The position numbers were made by a program, and so were the translations under genes. A stretch of 64,000 bases of DNA, taken from Atherix ibis. Its lineage: Eukaryota > Arthropoda > Insecta > Diptera > Athericidae. Numbering within the stretch: position 1 is the first letter of the stretch; each line of letters starts with the position of its first letter. Of the stretch, positions 1 through 13,512 are shown in pieces. The notes beneath the pieces are model-generated. The model made no database searches. It was not told where the DNA came from and saw nothing but the letters and a program-made list of their open reading frames with translations. The stretch is from assembly GCA_958298945.1 (NCBI GenBank), contig OY282610.1:51777667-51841666 (forward strand), in the 5' to 3' direction.

Positions 1-186
1 TTTATGAATTTTTTCTCAAAATCACCAACAAAAATTTATCCAGAAATGATATTCTGATTCCAATCGAGAAAATATGCATTGGAGAAGCTTTGCCTGAAAG
101 TACGCAATGACACCATAAAAACAATTCTAAAAACCTTAATTTTTATACAAAAAAAATGAATTTTAAGAAAGAAAACCATAAATTTT
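1..186 (+). repeat. S4 monomer ending a HOR unit that begins left of the window
   Basis: The monomer starts at position 4 and carries the S4 markers gaaatgatattc and aaaatgaattttaag. It differs from other S4 copies by ctgattcc in place of ctcattcc. It directly precedes the first D1 module, which is the normal place for S4. Confidence 0.9.
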
Positions 187-1990
187 ATGAATTTTTTCTC
201 AAAACCACCAACAAAAATTTATCCAGAAAGAATTTTCTCATTCCAATGAGAATAATATGAATTGGAGAAGCTTTGCCTGAAAGTGCACAATCATACCCCA
301 AACAAACATCTCCAAAAAACCACCATTTTCATAGAGAAAAACAAATTTTAAGAGAAAGTGGACTCAGTGTAATAATTGTTGCCTCCTATTTTTTGAGAAA
401 ACTGGGTGCCTGGTGTAAAAATTGGATTTTCGTGAATATTGTCACAAATTTTCGAATTTTTGTGGTTTTTTGCATATCTTTAGGTGGTCAATTTATTTTG
501 CTTTCAGCAAATAAAAAATTTAATTTTAGGCAATTTTTTTTTAATAGTGCTCACAAAAATTTATTCTGAAAGGATATTCCTTTTTCGATCAGGATAATAT
601 GGATCTAGAAGGCTATGTTAAAGTGTATGTAATGAAATCATGAAACAAATTGCCATTTTTATCCAAAAAAGCAAACTTTATTTTTAAAAAAATACAGCGA
701 ACTTTAGGTATTTTTTTTTAAAACGCCTGGAAAAATTTTTCCTGTAAGGACTTTTTTAGTCCGATCAGGATAAGAAGAATAATTATTAGTTTCACATATG
801 TATGCGCATTAACATCATTAAACAAATTTTCGAAAAAATTTCCTTTTTCATAGAAAAATAGAAATTTAAAAAAAAATTTAATGATCTTTTGGCAAATTTT
901 TCTCAAAACTCCCACCGAAATTTATCGTGACATGTCATTTTCCTTCCAATCATTATATTAAGAGTCATAGAAGGTTTGCCTGAAAGTGTGCAATGACACC
1001 ACAAAATAAATTCTAAAAAACCTTAATTTTTATACAAAAAAAAACGAATTTTAATAAAGAAAACAATTAATTTTATGAATTTTTTCTCAAAATCACCAAC
1101 AAAAATTTATCCAGAAAGGATATTCTCATTCCAATCGAGAAAATATGTATTGGAGAAGCTTTGCCTGAAAGTACGCAATGACACCATAAAAACAATTCTA
1201 AAAACCTTAATTTGTATACAAAAAAAAACGAATTTTAAGAAAGAAAACTATAAATTTTATGAATTTTTTCTCAAAATCACCAACAAAAATTTATCCAGAA
1301 AGGACATTCTCATTCCAATCGAGAAAATATGTATTGGAGAAGCTTTGCCTGAAAGTACGCAATGACACCATAAAAACAATTCTAAAAACCTTAATTTGTA
1401 TACAAAAAAAACGAATTTTAGGAAAGAAAACTATAAATTTTATGAATTTTTTCTCAAAATCACCAACAAAAATTTATCCAGAAAGGATATTCTCATTCCA
1501 ATCGAGAAAATATGCATTGGAGAAGCTTTGCCTAAAAGTGCGCAATGACACCATAAAAACCGTTCTAAAAACCTTAATTTTTATACAAAAAAAACGAATT
1601 TTAATAAAGAAAACAATTAATTTTATGAATTTTTTCTCAAAATCACCAACAAAAATTTATCCAGAAAGGATATTCTCATTCCAATCGAAAAATTATGCAT
1701 TGGAGAAGCTTTGCCTAAAAGTACGCAATGACACCATAAAAACCGTTCTAAAAACCTTAATTTTTATACAAAAAAAACGAATTTTAAGAAAGAAAACCAT
1801 AAATTTTATGAATTTTTTCTCAAAATCACCAACAAAAATTTATCAAGAAATTATATTCTCATTCCAATCGAGAAAATATGCATTGGAGAAGCTTTGCCTG
1901 AAAGTACGAAATGACATCATAAAAACAATTCTAGAAACCTTAATTTTTATACAAAAAAAATGAATTTTAAGAAAGAAAACCATAAATTTT
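187..1990 (+). repeat. HOR unit 1, full 5-S form (1804 bp)
   Basis: Core 187-1074, then S1 (1075), S2 (1259), S3a (1442), S3b (1625) and S4 (1808). The last four are 183 bp, a multiple of three, so an accidental 234-residue frame stays open at 1259-1963. Private variants include ctttcagcaaat in INV and gataagaag in D3. D3 carries the perfect palindrome ggaaaaatttttcc. Confidence 0.93.
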
Positions 1991-3794
1991 TGGAATTTTT
2001 TCTCAAAACCACCAACAAAAATTTATCCAGAAAGAATTTTCTCATTCCAATGAGAATAATATGAATTGGAGAAGCTTTGCCTGAAAGTGCACAATCATAC
2101 CCCAAACAAACATCTCCAAAAAACCACCATTTTCATAGAGAAAAACAAATTTTAAGAGAAAGTGGACTCAGTGTAATAATTGTTGCCTCCTATTTTTTGA
2201 GAAAACTGGGTGCCTGGTGTAAAAATTGGATTTTCGTGAATATTGTCACAAATTTTCGAATTTTTGTGGTTTTTTGCATATCTTTAGGTGGTCAATTTAT
2301 TTTGCTTTCAGTAAATAAAAAATTTAATTTTAGGCAATTTTTTTTTAATAGTGCTCACAAAAATTTATTCTGAAAGGATATTCCTTTTTCGATCAGGATA
2401 ATATGGATCTAGAAGGCTATGTTAAAGTGTATGTAATGAAACCATGAAACAAATTGCCATTTTTATCCAAAAAAGCAAACTTTATTTTTAAAAAAATACA
2501 GCGAACTTTAGGTATTTTTTTTAAAACGCCTGGAAAAAATTTTCCGGTAAGGACTTTTTTAGTCCGATCAGGATAATAAGAATAATTATTAGTTTCACAT
2601 ATGTATGCGCATTAACATCATTAAACAAATTTTCGAAAAAATTTCCTTTTTCATAGAAAAATAGAAATTTAAAAAAAAATTTAATGATCTTTTGGCAAAT
2701 TTTTCTCAAAACTCCCACCGAAATTTATCGTGACATGTCATTTTCCTTCTAATCATTATATTAAGAGTCATAGAAGGTTTGCCTGAAAGTGTGCAATGAC
2801 ACCACAAAATAAATTCTAAAAAACCTTAATTTTTATACAAAAAAACGAATTTTAATAAAGAAAACAATTAATTTTATGAATTTTTTCTCAAAATCACCAA
2901 CAAAAATTTAACCAGAAAGTATATTCTCATTCCAATCGAGAAAATATGTATTGGAGAAGCTTTGCCTGAAAGTACGCAATGACACCATAAAAACAATTCT
3001 AAAAACCTTAATTTGTATACAAAAAAAAACGAATTTTAAGAAAGAAAACTATAAATTTTATGAATTTTTTCTCAAAATCACCAACAAAAATTTATCCAGA
3101 AAGGACATTCTCATTCCAATCGAGAAAATATGTATTGGAGAAGCTTTGCCTGAAAGTACGCAATGACACCATAAAAACAATTCTAAAAACCTTAATTTGT
3201 ATACAAAAAAAAACGAATTTTAGGAAAGAAAACTATAAATTTTATGAATTTTTTCTCAAAATCACCAACAAAAATTTATCCAGAAAGGATATTCTCATTC
3301 CAATCGAGAAAATATGCATTGGAGAAGCTTTGCCTAAAAGTACGCAATGACACCATAAAAACCGTTCTAAAAACCTTAATTTTTATACAAAAAAAAACGA
3401 ATTTTAATAAAGAAAACAATTAATTTTATGAATTTTTTCTCAAAATCACCAACAAAAATTTATCCAGAAAGGATATTCTCATTCCAATCGAAAAATTATG
3501 CATTGGAGAAGCTTTGCCTAAAAGTACGCAATGACACCATAAAAACCGTTCTAAAAACCTTAATTTTTATACAAAAAAAACGAATTTTAAGAAAGAAAAC
3601 CATAAATTTTATGAATTTTTTCTCAAAATCACCAACAAAAATTTATCAAGAAATGATATTCTCATTCCAATCGAGAAAATATGCATTGGAGAAGCTTTGC
3701 TTGAAAGTACGCAATGACACCATAAAAACAATTCTAGAAACCTTAATTTTTATACAAAAAAAAATGAATTTTAAGAAAGAAAACCATAAATTTT
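1991..3794 (+). repeat. HOR unit 2, full 5-S form (1804 bp)
   Basis: Core 1991-2875, then S1, S2 (3060), S3a, S3b (3428) and S4. D1 has lost its usual atg (tggaatttttt). It shares cgaaaaattatgc (S3b) and tatcaagaaat (S4) with unit 1, so the two look like recent tandem copies with a period of about 1803 bp. Confidence 0.93.
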
Positions 3795-5602
3795 ATGAAT
3801 TTTTTCTCAAAACCACCAACAAAAATTTATCCAGAAAGAATTTTCTCATTCCAATGAGAATAATATGAATTGGAGAAGCTTTGCCTGAAAGTGCACAATC
3901 ATACCCCAAACAAACATCTCCAAAAAACCACCATTTTCATAGATAAAAACAAATTTTAAGAGAAAGTGGACTCAGTGTAATAATTGTTGCCTCCTATTTT
4001 TTGAGAAAACTGGGTGCCTGGTGTAAAAATTGGATTTTCGTGAATATTGTCACAAATTTTCGAATTTTTGTGGTTTTTTGCATATCTTTAGGTGGTCAAT
4101 TTATTTTGCTTTCAGTAAATAAAAAATTTAATTTTAGGCAATTTTTTTTTAATAGTGCTCACAAAAATTTATTCTGAAAGGATATTCCTTTTTCGATCAG
4201 GATAATATGGATCTAGAAGGCTATGTTAAAGTGTATGTAATGAAACCATGAAACAAATTGCCATTTTTATCCAAAAAAGCAAACTTTATTTTTAAAAAAA
4301 TACAGCGAACTTTAGGTATTTTTTTTAAAACGCCTGGAAAAAATTTTCCGGTAAGTACTTTTTTAGTCCGATCAGGATAATAAGAATAATTATTAGTTTC
4401 ACATATGTATGCGCATTAACATCATTAAACAAATTTTCGAAAAAATTTCCTTTTTCATAGAAAAATAGAAATTTAAAAAAAAATTTAATGATCTTTTGGC
4501 AAATTTTTCTCAAAACTCCCACCGAAATTTATCGTGACATGTCATTTTCCTTCCAATCATTATATTAAGAGTCATAGAAGGTTTGCCTGAAAGTGTGCAA
4601 TGACACCACAAAATAAATTCTAAAAAACCTTAATTTTTATACAAAAAAAACGAATTTTAATAAAGAAAACAATTAATTTTATGAATTTTTTCTCAAAATC
4701 ACCAACAAAAATTTAACCAGAAAGTATATTCTCATTCCAATCGAGAAAATATGTATTGGAGAAGCTTTGTCTGAAAGTACGCAATGACACCATAAAAACA
4801 ATTCTAAAAACCTTAATTTGTATACAAAAAAAAAAACGAATTTTAAGAAAGAAAACTATAAATTTTATGAATTTTTTCTCAAAATCACCAACAAAAATTT
4901 ATCCAGAAAGGATATTCTCATTCCAATCGAGAAAATATGTATTGGAGAAGCTTTGCCTGAAAGTATGCAATGACACCATAAAAACAATTCTAAAAACCTT
5001 AATTTGTATACAAAAAAAAAACGAATTTTAGGAAAGAAAACTATAAATTTTATGAATTTTTTCTCAAAATCACCAACAAAAATTTGTCCAGAAAGGATAT
5101 TCTCATTCCAATCGAAAAAATATGCATTGGAGAAGCTTTGCCTAAAAGTACGCAATAACACCATAAAAACCGTTCTAAAAACCTTAATTTTTATACAAAA
5201 AAAAACGAATTTTAATAAAGAAAACAATTAATTTTATGAATTTTTTCTCAAAATCACCAACAAAAATTTATCCACAAAGGATATTCTCATTCCAATCGAG
5301 AAAATATGCATTGGAGAAGCTTTGCCTAAAAGTACGCAATGACACCATAAAAACCGTTCTAAAAACCTTAATTTTTATACAAAAAAAAACGAATTTTAAG
5401 AAAAAAAACCATAAATTTTATGAATTTTTTCTCAAAATCACCAACAAAAATTTATCCAGAAATGATATTCTCATTCCAATCGAGAAAATATGCATTGGAG
5501 AAGCTTTGCCTGAAAGTACGCAATGACACTATAAAAACAATTCTAAAAACATTAATTTTTATACAAAAAAAATGAATTTTAAGAAAGAAAACCATAAATT
5601 TT
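3795..5602 (+). repeat. HOR unit 3, full 5-S form (1808 bp)
   Basis: Core 3795-4680, then monomers at 4681, 4865, about 5053, 5236 and about 5420 in the order S1, S2, S3a, S3b, S4. Longer A-runs (10-11) account for the extra 3-4 bp. D1 has catagataaaaac, which puts a stop in the accidental D1/INV reading frame. Its S1 has ttaaccagaaagtat, as in unit 2. Confidence 0.92.
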
Positions 5603-7947
5603 ATGAATTTTTTCTCAAAACCACCAACAAAAATTTATCCAGAAAGAATTTTCTCATTCCAATAAGAATAATATGAATTGGAGAAGCTTTGCCTGAAAGT
5701 GCACAATCATACCCCAAACAAACATCTCCAAAAAACCACCATTTTCATAGAGAAAAACCAATTTTAAGAGAAAGTGGACTCAGTGTAATAATTGTTGCCT
5801 CCTATTTTTTGAGAAAACTGGGTGCCTGGTGTAAAAATTGGATTTTCGTGAATATTGTCACAAATTTTCGAATTTTTGTGGTTTTTTGCATATCTTTAGG
5901 TGGTCAATTTATTTTGCTTTCAGTAAATAAAAAATTTAATTTTAGGCAATTTTTTTTTAATAGTGCTCACAAAAATTTATTCTGAAAGGATATTCCTTTT
6001 TCGATCAGGATAATATGGATCTAGAAGGCTATGTTAAAGTGTATGTAATGAAACCATGAAACAAATTGCCATTTTTATCCAAAAAAGCAAACTTTATTTT
6101 TAAAAAAATACAGCGAACTTTAGGTATTTTTTTTTAAAACGCCTGGAAAAATTTTTCCTGTAAGGACTTTTTTAGTCCGATCAGGATAATAAGAATAATT
6201 ATTAGTTTCACATATGTATGCGCATTAACATCATTAAACAAATTTTCGAAAAAATTTCCTTTTTCATAGAAAAATAGAAATTTAAAAAAAAATTTAATGA
6301 TCTTTTGGCAAATTTTTCTCAAAACTCCCACCGAAATTTATCGTGACATGTCATTTTCCTTCCAATCATTATATTAAGAGTCATAGAAGGTTTGCCTGAA
6401 AGTGTGCAATGACACCACAAAATAAATTCTAAAAAACCTTAATTTTTATACAAAAAAAAAACGAATTTTAATAAAGAAAACAATTAATTTTATGAATTTT
6501 TTCTCAAAATCACCAACAACAATTTATCCAGAAAGGATATTCTCATTCCAATCGAGAAAATTAGTATTGGAGAAGCTTTGCCTGAAAGTACGCAATGACA
6601 CCATAAAAACAATTCTAAAAACCTTAATTTGTATACAAAAAAAAAACGAATTTTAAGAAAGAAAACTATAAATTTTATGAATTTTTTCTCAAAATCACCA
6701 ACAAAAATTTATCCAGAAAGGATATTCTCATTCCAATCGAGAAAATATGTATTGGAGAAGCAATGACACCATAAAAACAATTCTAAAAACCTTAATTTGT
6801 ATACAAAAAAAAACGAATTTTAGGAAAGAAAACTATAAATTTTATGAATTTTTTCTCAAAATCACCAACAAAAATTTATCCAGAAAGGATATTCTCATTC
6901 CAATCGAGAAAATATGCATTGGAGAAGCTTTGCCTAAAAGTGCGCAATGACACCATAAAAACCGTTCTAAAAACCTTAATTTTTATACAAAAAAAACGAA
7001 TTTTAAGAAAGAAAACCATACATTTTATGAATTTTTTCTCAAAATCACCAACAAAAATTTATCCAGAAATGATATTCTCATTCCAATCGAGAAAATATGC
7101 ATTGGAGAAGCTTTGCCTGAACGTACGCAATGACACCATAAAAACAATTCTAAAAACCTTAATTTGTATACAAAAAACACGAATTTTAATAAAGAAAACC
7201 ATAAATTTTATGAATTTTTTCTCAAAATCACCAACAAAAATTTATCCAGAAAGGATATTCTCATTCCAATCGAGAAAATATGTATTGGAGAAGCTTTGCC
7301 TGAAAGTACGCAATGACACCATAAAAACAATTCTAAAAACCTTAATTTGTATACAAAAAAAAAACGAATTTTAAGAAAGAAAACTATAAATTTTATGAAT
7401 TTTTTCTCAAAATCACCAACAAAAATTTATCCAGAATGGATATTCTCATTCCAATCGAGAAAATATGTATTGGAGAAGCTTTGCCTGAAAGTACGCAATG
7501 ACACCATAAAAACAATTCTAAAAACCTTAATTTGTATACAAAAAAAAAAACGAATTTTAGGAAAGAAAACTATAAATTTTATGAATTTTTTCTCAAAATC
7601 ACCAACAAAAATTTATCCACAAAGGATATTCTCATTCCAATCGAGAAAATATGCATTGGAGAAGCTTTGCCTAAAAGTACGCAATGACACCATAAAAACC
7701 GTTCTAAAAACCTTAATTTTTATACAAAAAAAAACGAATTTTAAGAAAGAAAACCATAAATTTTATGAATTTTTTCTCAAAATCACCAATAAAAATTTAT
7801 CCAGAAATTATATTCTCATTCCAATCGAGAAAATATGCATTGGAGAAGCTTTGCCTAAAAGTACGCAATGACACCATAAAAACAATTCTAAAAACCTTAA
7901 TTTTTATACAAAAAAAAAGAATTTTAAGAAAGAAAACCATAAATTTT
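5603..7947 (+). repeat. HOR unit 4, 8-S form with a doubled S block (2345 bp)
   Basis: Core 5603-6491, then eight monomers: S1 (6492), S2 (about 6675), S3 (6844), S4-like (about 7027), then again S1 (about 7210), S2 (about 7393), S3 (about 7580) and S4 (7765). The S1-S2-S3-S4 order occurs twice, which indicates duplication of the S block inside one HOR. The second monomer has a 17-bp deletion at about 6761 (ggagaagcaatgacacc) between two gc dinucleotides. Confidence 0.9.
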
Positions 7948-9751
7948 ATGAATTTTTTCTCAAAACCACCAACAAAAATTTATCCAGAAAGAATTTTCTC
8001 ATTCCAATGAGAATAATATGAATTGGAGAAGCTTTGCCTGAAAGTGCACAATCATACCCCAAACAAACATCTCCAAAAAACCACCATTTTCATAGAGAAA
8101 AACAAATTTTAAGAGAAAGTGGACTCAGTGTAATAATTGTTGCCTCCTATTTTTTGAGAAAACTGGGTGCCTGGTGTAAAAATTGGATTTTCGTGAATAT
8201 TGTCACAAATTTTCGAATTTTTGTGGTTTTTTGCATATCTTTAGGTGGTCAATTTATTTTGCTTTCAGTAAATAAAAAATTTAATTTTAGGCAATTTTTT
8301 TTTAATAGTGCTCACAAAAATTTATTCTGAAAGGATATTCCTTTTTCGATCAGGATAATATGGATCTAGAAGGCTATGTTAAAGTGTATGTAATGAAACC
8401 ATGAAACAAATTGCCATTTTTATCCAAAAAAGCAAACTTTATTTTTAAAAAAATACAGCGAACTTTAGGTATTTTTTTTTAAAACGCCTGGAAAAAATTT
8501 TCCTGTAAGGACTTTTTTAGTCCGATCAGGATAATAAGAATAATTATTAGTTTCACATATGTATGCGCATTAACATCATTAAACAAATTTTCGAAAAAAT
8601 TTCCTTTTTCATAGAAAAATAGAAATTTTAAAAAAAATTTAATGATCTTTTGGCAAATTTTTCTCAAAACTCCCACCGAAATTTATCGTGACATGTCATT
8701 TTCCTTCCAATCATTATATTAAGAGTCATAGAAGGTTTGCCTGAAAGTGTGCAATGACACCACAAAATAAATTCTAAAAAACCTTAATTTTTATACAAAA
8801 AAAAACGAATTTTAATAAAGAAAACAATTAATTTTATGAATTTTTTTTCAAAATCACCAACAAAAATTTATCCAGAAAGGATATTCTCATTCCAATCGAG
8901 AAAATATGTATTGGAGAAGCTTTCCCTGAAAGTACGCAATGACACCATAAAAACAATTCTAAAAACCTTAATTTGTATACAAAAAAAACGAATTTTAAGA
9001 AAGAAAACTATAAATTTTATGAATTTTTTCTCAAAATCACCAACAAAAATTTATCCAGAAAGGATATTCTCATTCCAATCGAGAAAATATGTATTGGAGA
9101 AGCTTTGCCTGAAAGTACGCAATGACACCATAAAAACAATTCTAAAAACCTTAATTTGTATACAAAAAAAAACGAATTTTAGGAAAGAAAACTATAAATT
9201 TTATGAATTTTTTCTCAAAATCACCAACAAAAATTTATCCAGAAAGGATATTCTCATTCCAATCGAGAAAATATGCATTGGAGAAGCTTTGCCTAAAAGT
9301 ACGCAATGACACCATAAAAACCGTTCTAAAAACCTTAATTTTTATACAAAAAAAACGAATTTTAATAAAGAAAACAATTAATTTTATGAATTTTTTCTCA
9401 AAATCACCAACAAAAATTTATCCAGAAAGGATATTCTCATTCCAATCGAGAAAATATGCATTGGAGAAGCTTTGCCTAAAAGTACGCAATGACACCATAA
9501 AAACCATTCTAAAAACCTTAATTTTTATACAAAAAAAAACGAATTTTAAGAAAGAAAACCATAAATTTTATGAATTTTTTCTCAAAATCACCAACAAAAA
9601 TTTATCCAGAAATGATATTCTCATTCCAATCGAGAAAATATGCATTTGAGAAGCTTTGCCGGAAAGTACGCAATGACACCATAAAATCAATTCTAAAAAC
9701 CTTAATTTTTATACAAAAAAATTAATTTTAAGAAAGAAAACCATAAATTTT
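7948..9751 (+). repeat. HOR unit 5, full 5-S form (1804 bp)
   Basis: Core 7948-8835, then S1 (8836), S2, S3a (9203), S3b and S4. Private changes: aagctttccctg in S1, and catttgagaagc and gccggaaag in S4. Confidence 0.92.
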
Positions 9752-10821
9752 ATGAATTTTTTCTCAAAACCACCAACAAAAATTTATCCAGAAAGAATTT
9801 TCTCATTCCAATGAGAATAATATGAATTGGAGAAGCTTTGCATGAAAGTGCACAATCATACCCCAAACAAACATCTCCAAAAAACCACCATTTTCATAGA
9901 GAAAAACAAATTTTAAGAGAAAGTGGACTCAGTGTAATAATTGTTGCCTCCTATTTTGTGAGAAAACTGGGTGCCTGGTGTAAAAATTGGATTTTCGTGA
10001 ATATTGTCACAAATTTTCGAATTTTTGTGGTTTTTTGCATATCTTTAGGTGGTCAATTTATTTTGCTTTCAGTAAATAAAAAATTTAATTTTAGGCAATT
10101 TTTTTTTAATAGTGCTCACAAAAATTTATTCTGAAAGGATATTCGTTTTTCGATCAGGATAATATGGATCTAGAAGGCTATGTTAAAGTGTATGTAATGA
10201 AACCATGAAACAAATTGCCATTTTTATCCAAAAAAGCAAACTTTATTTTTAAAAAAATACAGCGAACTTTAGGTATTTTTTTTTAAAACGCTTGGAAAAA
10301 ATTTTCCTGTAAGGACTTTTTTAGTCCGATCAGGATAATAAGAATAATTATTAGTTTCACATATGTATGCGCATTAACATCATTAAACAAATTTTCGAAA
10401 AAATTTCCTTTTTCATAGAAAAATAGAAATTTAAAAAAAAATTTAATGATCTTTTGGCAAATTTTTCTCAAAACTCCCACCGAAATTTATCGTGACATGT
10501 CATTTTCCTTCCAATCATTATATTAAGAGTCATAGAAGGTTTGCCTGAAAGTGTGCAATGACACCACAAAATAAATTCTAAAAAACCTTAATTTTTATAC
10601 AAAAAAAACGAATTTTAATAAAGAAAACAATTAATTTTATGAATTTTTTCTCAAAATCACCAACAAAAATTTATCCAGAAATGATATTCTCATTCCAATC
10701 GAGAAAATATGCATTGGAGAAGCTTTGCCTGAAAGTACGCAATGACACCATAAAAACAATTCTAAAAACCTTAATTTTTATACAAAAAAAATGAATTTTA
10801 AGAAAGAAAACCATAAATTTT
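9752..10821 (+). repeat. HOR unit 6, minimal 1-S form (1070 bp)
   Basis: Core 9752-10638 is followed by a single S4 monomer (10639-10821). Markers cctattttgtgag in INV and aaaacgcttgg in D3 are shared with unit 7 only. D1 has gcatgaaag. D4 joins directly to S4, so S1-S3 are missing. Confidence 0.93.
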
Positions 10822-11891
10822 ATGAATTTTTTCTCAAAACCACCAACAAAAATTTATCCAGAAAGAATTTTCTCATTCCAATGAGAATAATATGAATTGG
10901 AGAAGCTTTGCCTGAAAGTGCACAATCATACCCAAAACAAACATCTCCAAAAAACCACCATTTTCATAGAGAAAAACAAATTTTAAGAGAAAGTGGACTC
11001 AGTGTAATAATTGTTGCCTCCTATTTTGTGAGAAAACTGGGTGCCTGGTGTAAAAATTGGATTTTCGTGAATATTGTCACAAATTTTCGAATTTTTGTGG
11101 TTTTTTGCATATCTTTAGGTGGTCAATTTATTTTGCTTTCAGTAAATAAAAAATTTAATTTTAGGCAATTTTTTTTTAATAGTGCTCACAAAAGTTTATT
11201 CTGAAAGGATATTCCTTTTTCGATCAGGATAATATGGATCTAGAAGGCTATGTTAAAGTGTATGTAATGAAACCATGAAACAAATTGCCATTTTTATCCA
11301 AAAAAGCAAACTTTATTTTTAAAAAAATACAGCGAACTTTAGGTATTTTTTTTTAAAACGCTTGGAAAAAATTTTCCTGTAAGGACTTTTTTAGTCCGAT
11401 CAGGATAATAAGAATAATTATTAGTTTCACATATGTATGCGCATTAACATCATTAAACAAATTTTCGAAAAAATTTCCTTTTTCATAGAAAAATAGAAAT
11501 TTAAAAAAAAATTTAATGATCTTTTGGCAAATTTTTCTCAAAACTCCCACCGAAATTTATCGTGACATGTCATTTTCCTTCCAATCATTATATTAAGAGT
11601 CATAGAAGGTTTGCCTGAAAGTGTGCAATGACACCACAAAATAAATTCTAAAAAACCTTAATTTTTATACAAAAAAAAACGAATTTTAATAAAGAAAACA
11701 ATTAATTTTATGAATTTTTTCTCAAAATCACCAACAAAAATTTATCCAGAAATGATATTCTCATTCCAATCGAGAAAATATGCATTGGAGAAGCTTTGCC
11801 TGAAAGTACGCAATGACACCATAAAAACAATTCTAAAAACCTTAATTTTTATACAAAAAAAATGAATTTTAAGAAGAAAACCATAAATTTT
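10822..11891 (+). repeat. HOR unit 7, minimal 1-S form (1070 bp)
   Basis: This is a tandem copy of unit 6 at exactly 1070 bp, with core 10822-11709 and one S4 (11710). It shares the gtgag and cgcttgg markers with unit 6. It differs by cccaaaacaaac in D1 and acaaaagtttatt in D2. Confidence 0.93.
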
Positions 11892-13512
11892 ATGAATTTT
11901 TTCTCAAAACCACCAACAAAAATTTATCCAGAAAGAATTTTCTCATTCCAATGAGAATAATATGAATTGGAGAAGCTTTGCCTGAAAGTGCACAATCATA
12001 CCCCAAACAAACATCTCCAAAAAACCACCATTTTCATAGAGAAAAACAAATTTTAAGAGAAAGTGGACTCAGTGTAATAATTGTTGCCTCCTATTTTTTG
12101 AGAAAACTGGGTGCCTGGTGTAAAAATTGGATTTTCGTGAATATTGTCACAAATTTTCGAATTTTTGTGGTTTTTTGCATATCTTTAGGTGGTCAATTTA
12201 TTTTGCTTTCAGTAAGTAAAAAATTTAATTTTAGGCAATTTTTTTTTAATAGTGCTCACAAAAATTTATTCTGAAAGGATATTCCTTTTTCGATCAGGAT
12301 AATATGGATCTAGAAGGCTATGTTAAAGTGTATGTAATGAAACCATGAAACAAATTGCCATTTTTATCAAAAAAAGCAAACTTTATTTTTAAAAAAATAC
12401 AGCGAACTTTAGGTATTTTTTTTTAAAACGCCTGGAAAAAATTTTCCTGTAAGGACTTTTTTAGTCCGATCAGGATAATAAGAATAATTATTAGTTTCAC
12501 ATATGTATGCGCATTAACATCATTAAACAAATTTTCGAAAAAATTTCCTTTTTCATAGAAAAATAGAAATTAAAAAAAAAAAAAAATGATCTTTTGGCAA
12601 ATTTTTCTCAAAACTCCCACCGAAATTTATCGTGACATGTCATTTTCCTTCCAATCATTATATTAAAAGTCATAGAAGGTTTGCCTGAAAGTGTGCAATG
12701 ACACCACAAAATAAATTCTAAAAAACCTGAATTTTTATACAAAAAAAAACGAATTTTAATAAAGAAAACAATTAATTTTATGAATTTTTTCTCAAATCAC
12801 CAACAAAAATTTATCCAGAAAGGATATTCTCATTCCAATCGAGAAAATATGTATTGGAGAAGCTTTGCCTGAAAGTACGCAATGACACCATAAAAACAAT
12901 TCTAAAAACCTTAATTTGTATACAAAAAAAAAAGAATTTTAAGAAAGAAAACTATAAATTTTATGAATTTTTTCTCAAAATCACCAACAAAAATTTATCC
13001 AGAAAGGTTATTCTCATTCCAATCGAGAAAATATGTATTGGAGAAGCTTTGCCTGAAAGTACGCAATGACACCATAAAAACAATTCTAAAAACCTTAATT
13101 TGTATACAAAAAAAAACGAATTTTAGGAAAGAAAACTATAAATTTTATGAATTTTTTCTCAAAATCACCAACAAAAATTTATCCAGAAAGGATATTCTCA
13201 TTCCAATCGAGAAAATATGCATTGGAGAAGCTTTGCCTAAAAGTACGCAATGACACCATAAAAACCGTTCTTAAAACCTTAATTTTTATACAAAAAAAAA
13301 CGAATTTTAAGAAAGAAAACCATAAATTTTATGAATTTTTTCTCAAAATCACCAACAAAAATTTATCCAGAAATGATATTCTCATTCCAATCGAGAAAAT
13401 ATGCATTGGAGAAGCTTTGCCTGAAAGTACGCAATGACACCAGAAAAACAATTCTAAAAACCTTAATTTTTATACAAAAAAATGAATTTTAAGAAAGAAA
13501 ACCATAAATTTT
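11892..13512 (+). repeat. HOR unit 8, 4-S form (1621 bp)
   Basis: Core 11892-12779, then S1, S2 (12963), S3b (13147) and S4. D3 has an altered A-rich tract near 12571-12587, where the usual ttta-A-run-ttt is an unbroken A-run. Its D4 has tattaaaagtc, and the first S monomer has lost one A (ctcaaatcacc). Confidence 0.92.

Noticed and set aside
273..569. 98-codon + strand frame across D1 and INV, repeated in most units, with hydrophobic stretches
   Set aside because: It starts at TTG, has no recognisable domain, and its T-rich sequence gives hydrophobic residues by composition. It is broken by stops in several units (near 3945, 22598, 37508 and 41112) without other change. Its conservation follows from homogenisation of the DNA.
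1259..1963. 234-codon + strand frame, the longest in the window
   Set aside because: It reads through four 183-bp monomers and encodes a repeat of the same 61 residues. The same DNA is open in other frames, and neighbouring units with 184-bp monomers lose the frame.
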